DNA of 64,000 nucleotides from Actinotalea endophytica (GTDB lineage Bacteria > Actinomycetota > Actinomycetes > Actinomycetales > Cellulomonadaceae), in contig NZ_JAOVZU010000002.1 of NCBI RefSeq assembly GCF_025717005.1, positions 221,480-285,479 on the forward strand. Reading direction: 5' to 3'. Made by a program: the position numbers and the translations under genes. This document shows, piece after piece, positions 25,901 to 35,279 of the stretch. The notes under the pieces are model-generated. The model was not told where the DNA came from and made no database searches. It saw nothing but the letters and a program-made list of their open reading frames with translations. How positions within the stretch are numbered: position 1 is the first letter of the stretch; every line of letters starts with the position of its first letter.

Positions 25901-27193
25901 GTGCCCCATGAACCCGCCGGCTCGGCCGTGCCCGCGCGCGGTCGCACGGCCGTGACGGGCGCGGCGCCTCGCGGCGGGACCGCGCTCTTCGTCTTCCTCA
26001 CCGGGACGCTCGCGATGCTCCCGGCCGTGTCGATCGACATCTACCTCCCGTCGCTGCCGCGGGTCGCCGAGGACCTCGGCACGACGGTGGCCGGCGCGCA
26101 GTTCACCGTCACCGGGCTCGTGATGGGCCTCGCGGTCGGCCAGCTCGTGATGGGCCCGTGGTCGGATCGAGTGGGCCGCCGCACGCCGGCGATCACCGGC
26201 CTCGCGGCTCAGCTGGTCCTGTCGCTGCTGTGCGCGATCGCGCCGTCGATCGCGGTCCTCTCGGCGCTCCGGGTGCTCCAGGGGTTCACCGCGGCGGCCG
26301 CGAACGTCGTGTCGATGGCCACCATCCGGGACCGGTTCACCGGTGCCGACGCTGCCCGGTTGATGTCCCGGCTCATGCTCGTGATCGTCGCGGCGCCGCT
26401 GTTCGCGCCGACGATCGGCTCGTTGGTCGCTGCGCACTGGGGCTGGCGTGCCGTCTTCGTCGTCGTCGCCGGGGTCGCCGCGGTCGTGCTCGTGATCGTG
26501 ATCGTCGCGCTGCCCGAGACCCTGCCGCCCGAGCGTCGGCGCCGGCAGCGCCCGCTCGCCCTCGCTCGCGGCTACCTGGCCCTGCTGCAGGACCGACGGT
26601 TCATGGCGTTCGCGATCATCCCGGGCCTGGCCCAGGCGGTGATCATGGCGTACGTCTCGGGCTCCTCGTTCGTGCTGCAGGAGCAGTTCGGGCTGAGCGC
26701 GCAGTCGTTCGCGTTCGTCTTCGCGCTCGGCGGCATCGCGATCGTGATCGGCACGCAGACCAACGCGGCCCTGGTGCGCAGGGCCGGACCCGCGCGGCTG
26801 CTGCGCTCCGCCGCGCCGCTCGCGGTGCTCGGGGCCGGCGCGATGCTGCTGGTCGCGCTCGCCGACCTCGGCCGGGTGGCCGCGCTGCTGACCCCGCTCT
26901 GGCTGACCCTGATGATGCTCGGGTTCGTCACGGCGAACGCCTCGGCGCTCGCCCTGAGCCGGCACGGCGAGCGTGCCGGGACGGCCGCCGCGACGATCGG
27001 CTTCCTGCAGGGCGGGGTCGCCGGCGCGATCGGCTCGACCGTCGGGCTGCTCGGCGGCGACGCGGTCGCGATGTCGTCCGTGATCCTCGCCAGCACGTTG
27101 CTCGTGACCGGGGTGCTGGCGTTCGCGACGCCCGCCTACCGGCGGGACGGTTGGATCGCGATGGGCGCGGACCCCGAGGCGCTCGCGGACTGA
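25901..27193 (+). CDS. Bcr/CflA-type multidrug efflux MFS transporter
   Basis: Proton-driven exporter of 430 residues with about twelve membrane segments. The first helix region (TLAMLPAVSIDIYLPSLPRVAEDLG) and the GPWSDRVGRRTP loop between helices 2 and 3 are typical of the DHA1 Bcr/CflA group. Substrates cannot be read. The start was set at a GTG 16 codons into the open frame, before a short polar leader; CATACT lies seven bases upstream. Its stop codon is the first three bases of an 11-bp tandem repeat array. Confidence 0.9.
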   Translation: MPHEPAGSAVPARGRTAVTGAAPRGGTALFVFLTGTLAMLPAVSIDIYLPSLPRVAEDLGTTVAGAQFTVTGLVMGLAVGQLVMGPWSDRVGRRTPAITGLAAQLVLSLLCAIAPSIAVLSALRVLQGFTAAAANVVSMATIRDRFTGADAARLMSRLMLVIVAAPLFAPTIGSLVAAHWGWRAVFVVVAGVAAVVLVIVIVALPETLPPERRRRQRPLALARGYLALLQDRRFMAFAIIPGLAQAVIMAYVSGSSFVLQEQFGLSAQSFAFVFALGGIAIVIGTQTNAALVRRAGPARLLRSAAPLAVLGAGAMLLVALADLGRVAALLTPLWLTLMMLGFVTANASALALSRHGERAGTAAATIGFLQGGVAGAIGSTVGLLGGDAVAMSSVILASTLLVTGVLAFATPAYRRDGWIAMGADPEALAD

Positions 27194-27300
27194 GCCGGGA
27201 CCGATCCGGGACCGATCCGGGACTGAGCCGGGACGGAGCCGGGACTGGCCCGGGACTGAGCCGGGACGGAGCCGGGACTGAGCCGGGACTGAGCCGAGGC
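27191..27300. repeat. 11-bp tandem repeat, ten units
   Basis: Ten consecutive 11-base units fill exactly 110 bases. The commonest unit is TGAGCCGGGAC; others are CGATCCGGGAC, GGAGCCGGGAC, TGGCCCGGGAC and a degenerate final TGAGCCGAGGC. The efflux gene's TGA stop is the start of unit 1. The period is about one helical turn and not a multiple of three. No spacers, so not CRISPR. Confidence 0.95.
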
Positions 27301-27370
27301 GGACGGGCGCGGGGCCGTTGGCCTGCTCGGCGCGCATGGTCGCCCGGGCCGGCCGCCCTACCCTGTGCGC

Positions 27371-28585
27371 ATGGAGCGCTGGCAGCAGGTTGCCCGAGCC
27401 GCGGGGCTGGTCGGTGCCGACGGGGTCGTGCGGCCGACGGTGTTCGCCGAGATGAGCGCGCTCGCCGTGGCCACCGGCGCGATCAACCTCGGGCAGGGCT
27501 TCCCCGACACGGACGGCCCGGCACACGTGCGCGAGGCGGCCGTCGACGCCCTGCGCAGCGGCCGCAACCAGTACCCGCCGGGCGGCGGCGAACCGCTGCT
27601 CCGTGCGGCCATCGCGACCCACCAGGCGCGCTACTACGGCACGGACCTCGACCCGGCCACCCAGGTGCTGGTCACCACAGGAGCGACCGAGGCGATCGCG
27701 GCGAGCCTGCTGGCGCTGGTCGGGCCCGGCGAGGAGGTGCTCACGCTCGAGCCGTTCTACGACGCGTACGCCGGCGTGCTCGCGATGACCGGCGCCCGGC
27801 ACGTCACGGTGCCGCTGCTGCCGCAGGAGGGTCGGTTCGCCCTGGACGTCGAGCGGCTGCGCTCGGCCGTCGGTCCGGCCACCCGGATGATCCTGCTGAA
27901 CACCCCGCACAACCCGACCGGGACGGTGCTCACCGACGACGAGCTCGCCGCGGTCGCCGCGCTCGCCGTCGAGCGGGACCTGCTCGTGGTCACGGACGAG
28001 GTCTACGAGCACCTCGTGTTCGACGGTGTGCGACATGTCCCGGTCGCGACGCTGCCCGGCATGGCCGGGCGCACCCTGACGGTCTCGTCGGCAGGCAAGT
28101 CCCTGTCCCTGACCGGGTGGAAGGTCGGCTGGGTCACCGGGCCCGCGGCGCTGGTGAGCGCGGTCCGCACCGTGCAGCAGTACCTCACCTACGCGTCCGG
28201 TGCGCCGTTCCAGCCGGCCGTCGCAGCGGCGCTCGCGGACGACGACGGCCGCACCGAGCTGTGGTTGCGCGACCTCGCGGCCTCGCTCGCGCAGCGGCGC
28301 GACCTGCTGGTCGGGGGCCTGCGGTCGGCCGGGTTCGACGTGGTCGTGCCCCAGGGCACCTACTTCGTCGTGGCCGACGGTGCACCGCTCGGCTTCGACG
28401 AGGGCGTCGAGCTGTGCCGGCGGTTGCCCGAGCTCGCCGGCGTGGTGGCGGTGCCGGTGAGCGCGTTCTGCCGGGCGGGCTCGACCGCGGACCGTGCGCT
28501 GAGGTCGCGCGTGCGCTTCACCTTCGTCAAGCGCGCCGAGCTGCTCGCGGAGGCCGCCGACCGGCTGGGCCGGCTAGCGGGCTGA
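27371..28585 (+). CDS. Class I PLP-dependent aminotransferase (DapC/kynurenine aminotransferase-like)
   Basis: Aminotransferase of 404 residues. Motifs include INLGQGFPDTDGP, YPPGGGEPLLRAA, LNTPHNPTG, VVTDEVYEHL and the Schiff-base Lys in SSAGKSLSLTGWKVGW, with the carboxylate-binding Arg near SRVRFTFVK. It resembles the group containing mycobacterial N-succinyl-diaminopimelate aminotransferase and kynurenine aminotransferases; substrate is not certain. ATG 27371 has TACCCT six bases upstream (leaderless), preferred over an in-frame GTG two codons before. Its end overlaps the convergent exported-protein gene by 12 bases. Confidence 0.9.
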   Translation: MERWQQVARAAGLVGADGVVRPTVFAEMSALAVATGAINLGQGFPDTDGPAHVREAAVDALRSGRNQYPPGGGEPLLRAAIATHQARYYGTDLDPATQVLVTTGATEAIAASLLALVGPGEEVLTLEPFYDAYAGVLAMTGARHVTVPLLPQEGRFALDVERLRSAVGPATRMILLNTPHNPTGTVLTDDELAAVAALAVERDLLVVTDEVYEHLVFDGVRHVPVATLPGMAGRTLTVSSAGKSLSLTGWKVGWVTGPAALVSAVRTVQQYLTYASGAPFQPAVAAALADDDGRTELWLRDLAASLAQRRDLLVGGLRSAGFDVVVPQGTYFVVADGAPLGFDEGVELCRRLPELAGVVAVPVSAFCRAGSTADRALRSRVRFTFVKRAELLAEAADRLGRLAG

Positions 28586-29272
28586 CGCAGTCCGGCGACG
28601 CGCCGCGGCGATCGCGGTCACCAGGCCCGCGGCCAGCAGCAGGCCGACGAGCGCGGTGAGCGCCGCGACCGGCGGTGGCGAGGACGCGGAGAGCAGGGCG
28701 CCCGGCGCGGGGCTCGGGGTCGTCGCGCCGGAGGCCCGCAGGTCGGCCGCGTAGGAGCTGGTCGGGTAGGACGACGCGAGCGGGACGCCGTCCTCGCCGT
28801 CGCCGGCGAGCGTCACCAGGGTGGTGCCCTGCAACGCGAACCAGCGGGCGCGCTGGGGTTCCTCGACCAGGTCTCCCTGCCCGTCCCAGCTGACCAGGGC
28901 GCCGGCGACGACCGGGTCGCGCTCGGCACCGGTGATGGTGGGCGAGCCCGCGACCAGCTCGATCCGTAGCAGCCCGGCGGGGAGTCCGTTGTCCGTCCAC
29001 GGGACGACCCAGCCGGTCGTCGGGGTGATCACGGCGGCGTCTTCTGCGCCGTCGATCCACGCGTCGTCGAACTCGTGCACCGCGTGCGCCGCGGTGAGCC
29101 CGAGCCGGCTGGGCTCGAGGGCCTCAGCGCCGGAGAGGGACTTCGCGAGGTACGGCAGGCCGTTGACCCGGGCGAGCGCGCTGACCTCGGGCGGGACCTG
29201 CTCCTCGGCGTGCGCGGGCGCGGCGACGAGGAGGGTGAGCAAGGTCGCCAACGCGACCAGCACCGTCCGCAC
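28574..29272 (-). CDS. Secreted protein with C-terminal membrane anchor
   Basis: Protein of 232 residues with a clear signal peptide (cleavage likely after AAPAHA, near residue 22), an extracytoplasmic domain, a Ser/Pro-rich stalk near 185-198 and a C-terminal hydrophobic helix followed by basic residues (AAARRRTASAR). That layout is a surface protein anchored by its C-terminus. No family recognised. A strong AGGAGGTG site lies five bases before the GTG. The 3' end overlaps the aminotransferase gene by 12 bases, tail to tail. Confidence 0.8.
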   Translation of the reverse strand: MRTVLVALATLLTLLVAAPAHAEEQVPPEVSALARVNGLPYLAKSLSGAEALEPSRLGLTAAHAVHEFDDAWIDGAEDAAVITPTTGWVVPWTDNGLPAGLLRIELVAGSPTITGAERDPVVAGALVSWDGQGDLVEEPQRARWFALQGTTLVTLAGDGEDGVPLASSYPTSSYAADLRASGATTPSPAPGALLSASSPPPVAALTALVGLLLAAGLVTAIAAARRRTASAR

Positions 29273-29386
29273 CCCGCACCTCCTGGGCGCAGGGACGGCC
29301 CTCGCCCCTGCCCGACGACGGTACGAGGCCGCCCGGCTCGATCGCGAGCGCCGTGACCGTCCTGGTGCCGGGTCGTGACCGAACTG

Positions 29387-29971
29387 TCATCCCATGTCTG
29401 AGACGGCGCGTGCGGCGGCCTCGACCCGCGCGACATGAGCGGCCCAGCCGGCCGCATCGCGGTCCGGGAGGTTCGGCGCCGACGGGAGGTATCCGATCGC
29501 GCCGTCGAGCCCCTCGCGCAGGATGTCCGCCTGACCGGCGTGCCGCGCCATGTCGACCAGGAGGTGCACGGCGACGGCGTGGAGCGTCGGGTGCCGCCGC
29601 TCGGGCGACCACCACGGGACGGTGCCCACCGTGTCCAGCGGCAGCGCCGCGAGGGTCGCGTCCGCGTGCTCGGCCGACCGCCGGAACAGGTCCAGCACGT
29701 CGTCGGTCGACTCCTCGGCCGGGACCCACAGGTCCGCGTCCGGGTCGTCCGGGTGGAGGTCCCACGGCATCGGGATGCCGGACGGCCGGTCGAAGCAGTC
29801 CCCGAGGTAGCCGAGCTGGATGCAGGCGACGTGCTTGACCAGCCCGAGCAGGTTCGTGCCGGTGCCGACCAGCGGGCGGCGGGTGTCGTACCCGGAGAGT
29901 CCGTCGAGCTTGGCCAGCAGGACCTCGCGCTGGCCGGTGAGGTAGCGGTGCAGGGTGTCGGAGGCGTCCAT
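29387..29971 (-). CDS. DinB-like protein (DUF664)
   Basis: Protein of 194 residues of the DinB/DUF664 four-helix group, related to mycothiol-dependent or metal-dependent enzymes of actinobacteria. The [17 protein letters not shown] segment supplies the first metal-ligand His position and [18 protein letters not shown] the later His pair. The ATG was taken where the [15 protein letters not shown] helix begins. Function is unassigned for most members. It stands alone on the minus strand. Confidence 0.85.
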   Translation of the reverse strand: MDASDTLHRYLTGQREVLLAKLDGLSGYDTRRPLVGTGTNLLGLVKHVACIQLGYLGDCFDRPSGIPMPWDLHPDDPDADLWVPAEESTDDVLDLFRRSAEHADATLAALPLDTVGTVPWWSPERRHPTLHAVAVHLLVDMARHAGQADILREGLDGAIGYLPSAPNLPDRDAAGWAAHVARVEAAARAVSDMG

Positions 29972-30121
29972 GGGCCCAGCCTCGCCCGAGGCGCCGACAC
30001 GCGTCGACGACAATCTCCGCGGCGCGGCTCGCGGCGCTGCGGGCGGGGTCTCGGTGGGACCGCGTGGGGGTTCGGTCCCGGGTGCGCGGGACTACGGTGG
30101 AGCCGACCTACAGGAGGCACC

Positions 30122-31837
30122 GTGACCCGCACGCCCGTCGACCCGACGACCACCCCGGCCTGGCAGGCCCTCGCCGCGCACCACGCTGCGCTCTCGCCGG
30201 ACCTGCGGGGCTGGTTCGCAGCGGACCCCGCCCGTGCTGACCGCTTCACGCACACCGTCGCCGACCTGCACGTCGACCTGTCGAAGAACCTCATCACCGA
30301 CGAGACGCTCGACCTGCTCGTGCAGCTCGCCGAGCAGGTCGGTCTGGCCGAGCGGGTCGAGGCGATGCTCACCGGCGAGCGGATCAACATCACCGAGAAC
30401 CGTGCGGTGCTGCACACCGCACTCCGCCGGCCTGCGGGCGCCACGCCGGGCCTCGTGGTCGACGGCCAGGACGTCGACGGCGACGTGCAGGCCGTGCTCG
30501 ACAAGGTCTACGAGTTCGCCGAGAAGGTTCGCTCGGGCGCGTGGACCGGTGTCACGGACAAGCCCGTCGCCACCGTCGTCAACATCGGTATCGGCGGTTC
30601 CGACCTCGGTCCGGTGATGGCGTACGAGGCGCTCAAGCCGTACGTCCAGCCCGGTCTGGAGGTGCGCTTCGTCTCGAACATCGACCCGACCGACCTGGCC
30701 GAGACCGTCGAGGACCTGGACCCGACCACGACGCTGTTCATCGTCGCGTCGAAGACCTTCACGACCCTCGAGACGCTGACCAACGCGCGCCTGGCGCGCG
30801 CGTGGCTGTGGCGGCGGCTGGTCGAGGTCGGTGCGATCGAGGACACCGACGAAGCCCGCACGGACGCGGTCGCGCAGCACTTCGTCGCGGTGTCCACGGC
30901 GCTGGACAAGGTCGCCGAGTTCGGCATCGACCCGTCCAACGCGTTCGGCTTCTGGGACTGGGTCGGCGGGCGCTACTCGATGGACTCGGCGATCGGCACG
31001 TCGCTCGCGATCGCGATCGGCCCGGACGCGTTCGGGCAGATGCTCGCCGGTTTCCACGCGGTCGACGAGCACCTGCGCTCGACGCCGTTCGCCCGGAACG
31101 TGCCCGTGCTGATGGGCCTGCTCAACGTCTGGTACACGAACTTCTTCGGCGCGCACACCCACGCCGTGCTGCCCTACGACCAGCACCTGCACCGGTTCGC
31201 GGCCTACCTCCAGCAGCTCACCATGGAGTCCAACGGCAAGTCCGTGCGGTGGGACGGCACCCCGGTGACCACCCAGACCGGCGAGGTCTTCTGGGGTGAG
31301 CCGGGTACGAACGGCCAGCACGCGTTCTACCAGCTCATCCACCAGGGCACCAGGCTGATCCCGGCCGACTTCATCGCGATGGCGCACCCTGCGCACCCGC
31401 TGGTCGACGTCGACGCGCCGGGCCGTCCCGACGTGCACGAGCTGTTCCTGTCCAACTTCTTCGCGCAGACCAAGGCGCTCGCCTTCGGCAAGACCGCCGA
31501 CGAGGTGCGGGCCGAGGGCACCGCCGAGGCGATCGTGCCTGCTCGGGTGTTCTCCGGGAACCGTCCGACCACGTCGATCATGGGCCCGTCGCTCACGCCG
31601 TCGGTGCTCGGTCAGCTCGTCGCCCTGTACGAGCACATCACCTTCGTGCAGGGGATCGTCTGGGGGATCGACTCGTTCGACCAGTGGGGGGTCGAGCTGG
31701 GCAAGAAGCTCGCGCTCGAGATCGCTCCCGCGGTCGCGGGGGACCGGGCGGCACTCGACGCGCAGGACCCGTCGACGCAGGCGCTCATCCGGTACTACCT
31801 CGCGCACCGGCGCGCCGTGCCCGACCTCGAGGACTGA
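30122..31837 (+). CDS. pgi: Glucose-6-phosphate isomerase
   Basis: Glycolytic enzyme interconverting glucose-6-phosphate and fructose-6-phosphate, 571 residues. Signatures are [18 protein letters not shown], the [12 protein letters not shown] phosphate loop, [11 protein letters not shown], the ESNGKSV segment and the late GVELGKKLA motif. GTG 30122 has a strong AGGAGG at 30112-30117. A short imperfect promoter region with the inverted repeat GGGACCG/CGGTCCC lies at 30056-30079. It would process glucose-6-phosphate from sugars released by the beta-glucosidase downstream. Confidence 0.97.
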   Translation: MTRTPVDPTTTPAWQALAAHHAALSPDLRGWFAADPARADRFTHTVADLHVDLSKNLITDETLDLLVQLAEQVGLAERVEAMLTGERINITENRAVLHTALRRPAGATPGLVVDGQDVDGDVQAVLDKVYEFAEKVRSGAWTGVTDKPVATVVNIGIGGSDLGPVMAYEALKPYVQPGLEVRFVSNIDPTDLAETVEDLDPTTTLFIVASKTFTTLETLTNARLARAWLWRRLVEVGAIEDTDEARTDAVAQHFVAVSTALDKVAEFGIDPSNAFGFWDWVGGRYSMDSAIGTSLAIAIGPDAFGQMLAGFHAVDEHLRSTPFARNVPVLMGLLNVWYTNFFGAHTHAVLPYDQHLHRFAAYLQQLTMESNGKSVRWDGTPVTTQTGEVFWGEPGTNGQHAFYQLIHQGTRLIPADFIAMAHPAHPLVDVDAPGRPDVHELFLSNFFAQTKALAFGKTADEVRAEGTAEAIVPARVFSGNRPTTSIMGPSLTPSVLGQLVALYEHITFVQGIVWGIDSFDQWGVELGKKLALEIAPAVAGDRAALDAQDPSTQALIRYYLAHRRAVPDLED

Positions 31838-31863
31838 ACGGGCCGGGCGGGACCAGCCGTCGC

Positions 31864-31893
31864 CGGGCGGGGCGCGCGGGGCGGCCCCGCCCG
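31864..31893. terminator. GC-rich hairpin between pgi and tetR
   Basis: CGGGCGGGG at 31864-31872 pairs with CCCCGCCCG at 31885-31893 around a 12-base loop, between two convergent genes. No T-tract follows, as is usual for actinobacterial terminators. It could serve both directions. Confidence 0.45.
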
Positions 31894-31932
31894 AGCGGGA
31901 TGGTCAGGTGCTGGGCCGGGTGACGGCTCGGC

Positions 31933-32580
31933 TCAGTACTCGAGCATGCGCCGGCGGCGCCGCCCGCCGACAGCCGCCGTGAGCACCGCCTCGATCGCGA
32001 AGGCGGAGGCGTAGGCGAGGTCGACCGCCTCGGGGTCGAGCAGCCACTGCACCTGCAGGCCGTCCATCACCGCCAGGACGGCCGCGGCTGCCGCGTCGAC
32101 CATGGCGTCGTCCGGCGGGTCGTCCGGGTCGCACACCTCGTGCAGCGCCTCGCGGATGTCCGAGCGCAGCTGGGTGTAGCGGCCGCGGAAGTACTCCTTG
32201 GCCGGGTGGTCGTCGGTCACCGAGTCGGCGGAGAGCACCGCGAAGGTCTGCACGATGCCGGGTCGCTCGGCGTTGCGGCGCGCCGTCGTCACGAGGTGGC
32301 GGAACAGGTCGAGCCCGCCGGGGATGTGCTGGTCCGCGAGGTGCTCGACGTCGGTGCGGTCGCGGTAGTCGAGCATCTCGAGCAGCAGCTGGTCCTTGGA
32401 CCCGAAGTGGTGCAGCACGCCCGCGTGGGTCATGCCGACCTGATCGGCGATCTCGGCGAGCGAGCCGTTCTTGTAACCGCGGGTGCCGAACGTGCTCATC
32501 GCGGCCCGCAGGATGTCCTCGCGGCGGCGGGCGGTCTCCTCGCGGGGCTTCTTCGCCCGCTGCGTCCCCGACGTGGCCAT
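31933..32580 (-). CDS. TetR-family transcriptional regulator
   Basis: Repressor of 215 residues. The N-terminal helix-turn-helix (ILRAAMSTFGTRGYKNGSLAEIADQVGMTHAGVLHHFGSK, about residues 22-62) is standard for TetR; the helical C-terminus binds an unknown ligand. ATG 32580 has TATGAT seven bases upstream (32588-32593), so a leaderless start is preferred over the ATG four codons earlier. A 24-base inverted repeat at 32605-32628 lies behind that promoter and before the divergent beta-glucosidase gene. It likely represses both genes, with a sugar or glycoside as inducer. Confidence 0.93.
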   Translation of the reverse strand: MATSGTQRAKKPREETARRREDILRAAMSTFGTRGYKNGSLAEIADQVGMTHAGVLHHFGSKDQLLLEMLDYRDRTDVEHLADQHIPGGLDLFRHLVTTARRNAERPGIVQTFAVLSADSVTDDHPAKEYFRGRYTQLRSDIREALHEVCDPDDPPDDAMVDAAAAAVLAVMDGLQVQWLLDPEAVDLAYASAFAIEAVLTAAVGGRRRRRMLEY

Positions 32581-32604
32581 GGCCGAGATCATATCGTGAT
32601 CCGA

Positions 32605-32628
32605 CTTGGTTACTGACCTGTAAGCAAG
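32605..32628. promoter_or_regulatory. Palindromic TetR operator between tetR and the beta-glucosidase gene
   Basis: CTTGGTTAC (32605-32613) and GTAAGCAAG (32620-32628) are inverted repeats matching at eight of nine positions around TGACCT. The site is in the middle of the divergent promoter region, 12 bases behind the regulator's TATGAT hexamer and just before TTGACT (32633-32638), a good -35 element for the beta-glucosidase gene. This is where a TetR dimer would shut both promoters. Confidence 0.75.
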
Positions 32629-32680
32629 TGTGGTTGACTGTCGCTCGCGACATCGACGTCCGACCTCAGAGGAGCCCTTG

Positions 32681-35158
32681 GTGACCACCGCTGCGCCGAC
32701 CACGGCCGGCCCGGACCTGGCCGATCTCGTGGCGCGGCTCGACCTCGAGACGAAGGTCGGGCTGCTCACCGGGGTCACGGCATGGCGACTGCGGGCGGTC
32801 GAGGAGATCGGGCTCCGGTCGCTCGTGATGTCCGACGGCCCCGCCGGCGTGCGCGGGACCGGCGAGGACCCCTCGGAGACCTCCGTGTCACTCCCGTCGC
32901 CGACCGCGCTCGCGGCCACCTGGGACCTCGACCTCGCCCGGCGTGTCGGTGCGCTCTTCGCTGCCGAGGCGCGGCGGCACGGCGTGGACGTGGTGCTCGC
33001 ACCGCAGGTCAACATCCAGCGCACGCCGGTCGCCGGGCGCCACTTCGAGTGCTACTCCGAGGACCCGCTGCTCACGTCCTCGATGGGTGGTGCGGTGGTG
33101 CGCGGCATGCAGGACGGGGGCGTGGCCGCCTGCCTCAAGCACTTCGTCGCGAACGACTCCGAGACCGACCGCACGACGTACCTGGCGACCGTGGACGAGC
33201 GGACCCTGCGCGAGGTGTACCTCGCGCCGTTCGAGCACGCGGTGCGCGAGGTCGGGGTCTGGTCGGTGATGGCCGCGTACAACCAGGTCGACGACGGCGT
33301 GCTCGCCGCTCCGGCGACCGAGCACACCCGTCTGCTGCGTGACGTGCTGAAGGACGAGTGGGGCTTCGACGGGGTCGTGGTGAGCGACTGGATGGCCGCC
33401 CGGCGCACCGTCGAGGCGGCGAACGGCGGCCTCGACGTGGTCATGCCCGGTCCGGGTGGTCCGTGGGAGCAGCGGCTCGTCGCGGCCGTGCGCGCCGGTG
33501 AGGTGCCCGAGCGCGAGATCGACGACAAGGTCGCCCGGGTGCTGCGGCTGGCGCGCCGCACGGGCGCGCTCGACCTCCCGCCGCGGCCCGTTCCCGTCGC
33601 GCACCCGGACCTGCCGCGTGAGCTCGCGGCGCAGGCCACCGTGGTGCTGCGCGACGCCGGTGCGCAGCTGCCGCTGGACCCGAGTGCGCTGCGGACGGTG
33701 CTGCTCGTCGGGCCCAACGCGGTGGACGCCTTCGTGCAGGGCGGCGGCAGCGCCCACGTCACGCCCGACCACGTCGTCACACCGGGCGACGGGCTGCGTG
33801 CGGCCCTTCCGGACGCCGACGTCACGGTGCTGCGTGGCGGAGCCGCGCGACGCCACGCACCCGAGCTCGACCTCGCCCGCTGCGCGGACCCCGGTACCGG
33901 GGCGCCAGGGATCCGCGTCACACGGCTCGGCCGCGGCGGGGTCGAGCTCGGGACCTCCGTGGTCACCTCCTGGGACGGCTGGGACCGGGACCCCGGGCCC
34001 GGGGTCGAGGACGTCCGGGTCGAGGCCGTGGTGCGCCTTCCTGAACCGGGCGACCACCTGCTCGAGGTCGGCACCGTGGGCCGGCACCGCGTCCTGGCCG
34101 ACGGTGTGCTCGTGACCGCCGACGACCGGCCGGTCGGGGCCGAGGTGGTGCTCGACTCGAGCATCAACAGCCCGGACGGCTGCCCGATCACGGTGGTCGG
34201 CCCGGCCGAGGTCCGCCTGACGGCCACCGCACAGGTCGTGTCCAGCGGGTTCGGGTCCGCGGCCCGGGCAGCGCTGCGGCACCGCCGCCCCGACGAGGAC
34301 GTGGATGCGGAGATCGCCGCCGCGGTCGAGGCGGCCGCCACGGTCGACTCCGGGGCGGTCGTCGTGGTGGTGGGCACCAACGACGAGGTCGAGTCGGAGG
34401 GCTGGGACCGGACCTCGCTCGCGCTGCCGGGGCGGCAGGACGAGCTCGTCGAGCGGATCCTCGACGTCGCTCCGGACGCGGTCGTGGTGGTCAACGCGGG
34501 CGCACCCGTGCTGCTGCCGTGGCTCGACCGGGCCCGCACGGTGCTGTGGACCTGGTTCCCGGGCCAGGACTGCGGGCAGGCGCTCGCGGACGTGCTGCTG
34601 GGCGTCACCGAGCCGGCCGGACGCCTGCCGTGGACGCTGCCCGCACGCGACGCGGACGTGCCCGTTCCCGACGCGGTCCCGGTGCACGGCGTCGTCGCCT
34701 ACGACGAGGGTGTGCACGTCGGCTACCGCGGCTGGCTGCGGGCCGGCACCCGGCCGGCCGCCCCCTTCGGTCACGGGCTCGGCTGGACGACCTGGGAGCA
34801 CCGCGACGTGGCGGTCGGCCGGAGCGACGGGGGACTCGACGTCACCGTCCGGGTGGCGAACACCGGCGAGCGTTCGGGCAGCGAGGTCGTCCAGGTCTAC
34901 CTCGAGCCGCCCGCCGGGCCGCACGGCGACCGACCGGTTCGCTGGCTCGGGGGGTTCGCTCGGATCGGCCTCGCGCCGGGGACCGAGCGGGACGTCGTGG
35001 TGCGGGTGCCCGAGCGCGCGCTGCAGGTCTGGGACGTGGCGGCGCACGCCTGGCGCACGCCCCCGGGCGACTACCGGGTGCTCACCGGCCGATCCGTGGC
35101 CGACGTGCGCCTGGTGACCACCGTCCACCTCGACCACGAGGAGGTGGGCCGGGGCTGA
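32681..35158 (+). CDS. Glycoside hydrolase family 3 beta-glucosidase
   Basis: Intracellular beta-glucosidase of 825 residues without a signal peptide. The N-terminal barrel has SDGPAGVRG, the substrate-binding KHFVANDSE segment, and the catalytic nucleophile Asp in VVSDWMAA. The alpha/beta sandwich domain and a C-terminal fibronectin III-like domain (SGSEVVQVYLEPP) follow. A stretch of about 130 residues between roughly 400 and 550 looks like a PA14-type insertion, which in GH3 enzymes shapes the substrate pocket. GTG 32681 has AGAGGAG seven bases upstream. It likely cleaves the oligosaccharide brought in by the ABC importer downstream. Confidence 0.92.
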   Translation: MTTAAPTTAGPDLADLVARLDLETKVGLLTGVTAWRLRAVEEIGLRSLVMSDGPAGVRGTGEDPSETSVSLPSPTALAATWDLDLARRVGALFAAEARRHGVDVVLAPQVNIQRTPVAGRHFECYSEDPLLTSSMGGAVVRGMQDGGVAACLKHFVANDSETDRTTYLATVDERTLREVYLAPFEHAVREVGVWSVMAAYNQVDDGVLAAPATEHTRLLRDVLKDEWGFDGVVVSDWMAARRTVEAANGGLDVVMPGPGGPWEQRLVAAVRAGEVPEREIDDKVARVLRLARRTGALDLPPRPVPVAHPDLPRELAAQATVVLRDAGAQLPLDPSALRTVLLVGPNAVDAFVQGGGSAHVTPDHVVTPGDGLRAALPDADVTVLRGGAARRHAPELDLARCADPGTGAPGIRVTRLGRGGVELGTSVVTSWDGWDRDPGPGVEDVRVEAVVRLPEPGDHLLEVGTVGRHRVLADGVLVTADDRPVGAEVVLDSSINSPDGCPITVVGPAEVRLTATAQVVSSGFGSAARAALRHRRPDEDVDAEIAAAVEAAATVDSGAVVVVVGTNDEVESEGWDRTSLALPGRQDELVERILDVAPDAVVVVNAGAPVLLPWLDRARTVLWTWFPGQDCGQALADVLLGVTEPAGRLPWTLPARDADVPVPDAVPVHGVVAYDEGVHVGYRGWLRAGTRPAAPFGHGLGWTTWEHRDVAVGRSDGGLDVTVRVANTGERSGSEVVQVYLEPPAGPHGDRPVRWLGGFARIGLAPGTERDVVVRVPERALQVWDVAAHAWRTPPGDYRVLTGRSVADVRLVTTVHLDHEEVGRG

Positions 35159-35279
35159 GCGGGCGGCCGGGGCACCCGGCCGGGGCAGGACGCTCGGCCC
35201 GCACGGGGCGAGCGAGGCGGTCACCCACGGGGACCGCTGACCGGATGAGCAGGGTCGGAATGTGCGAGGAGGCACAGAG

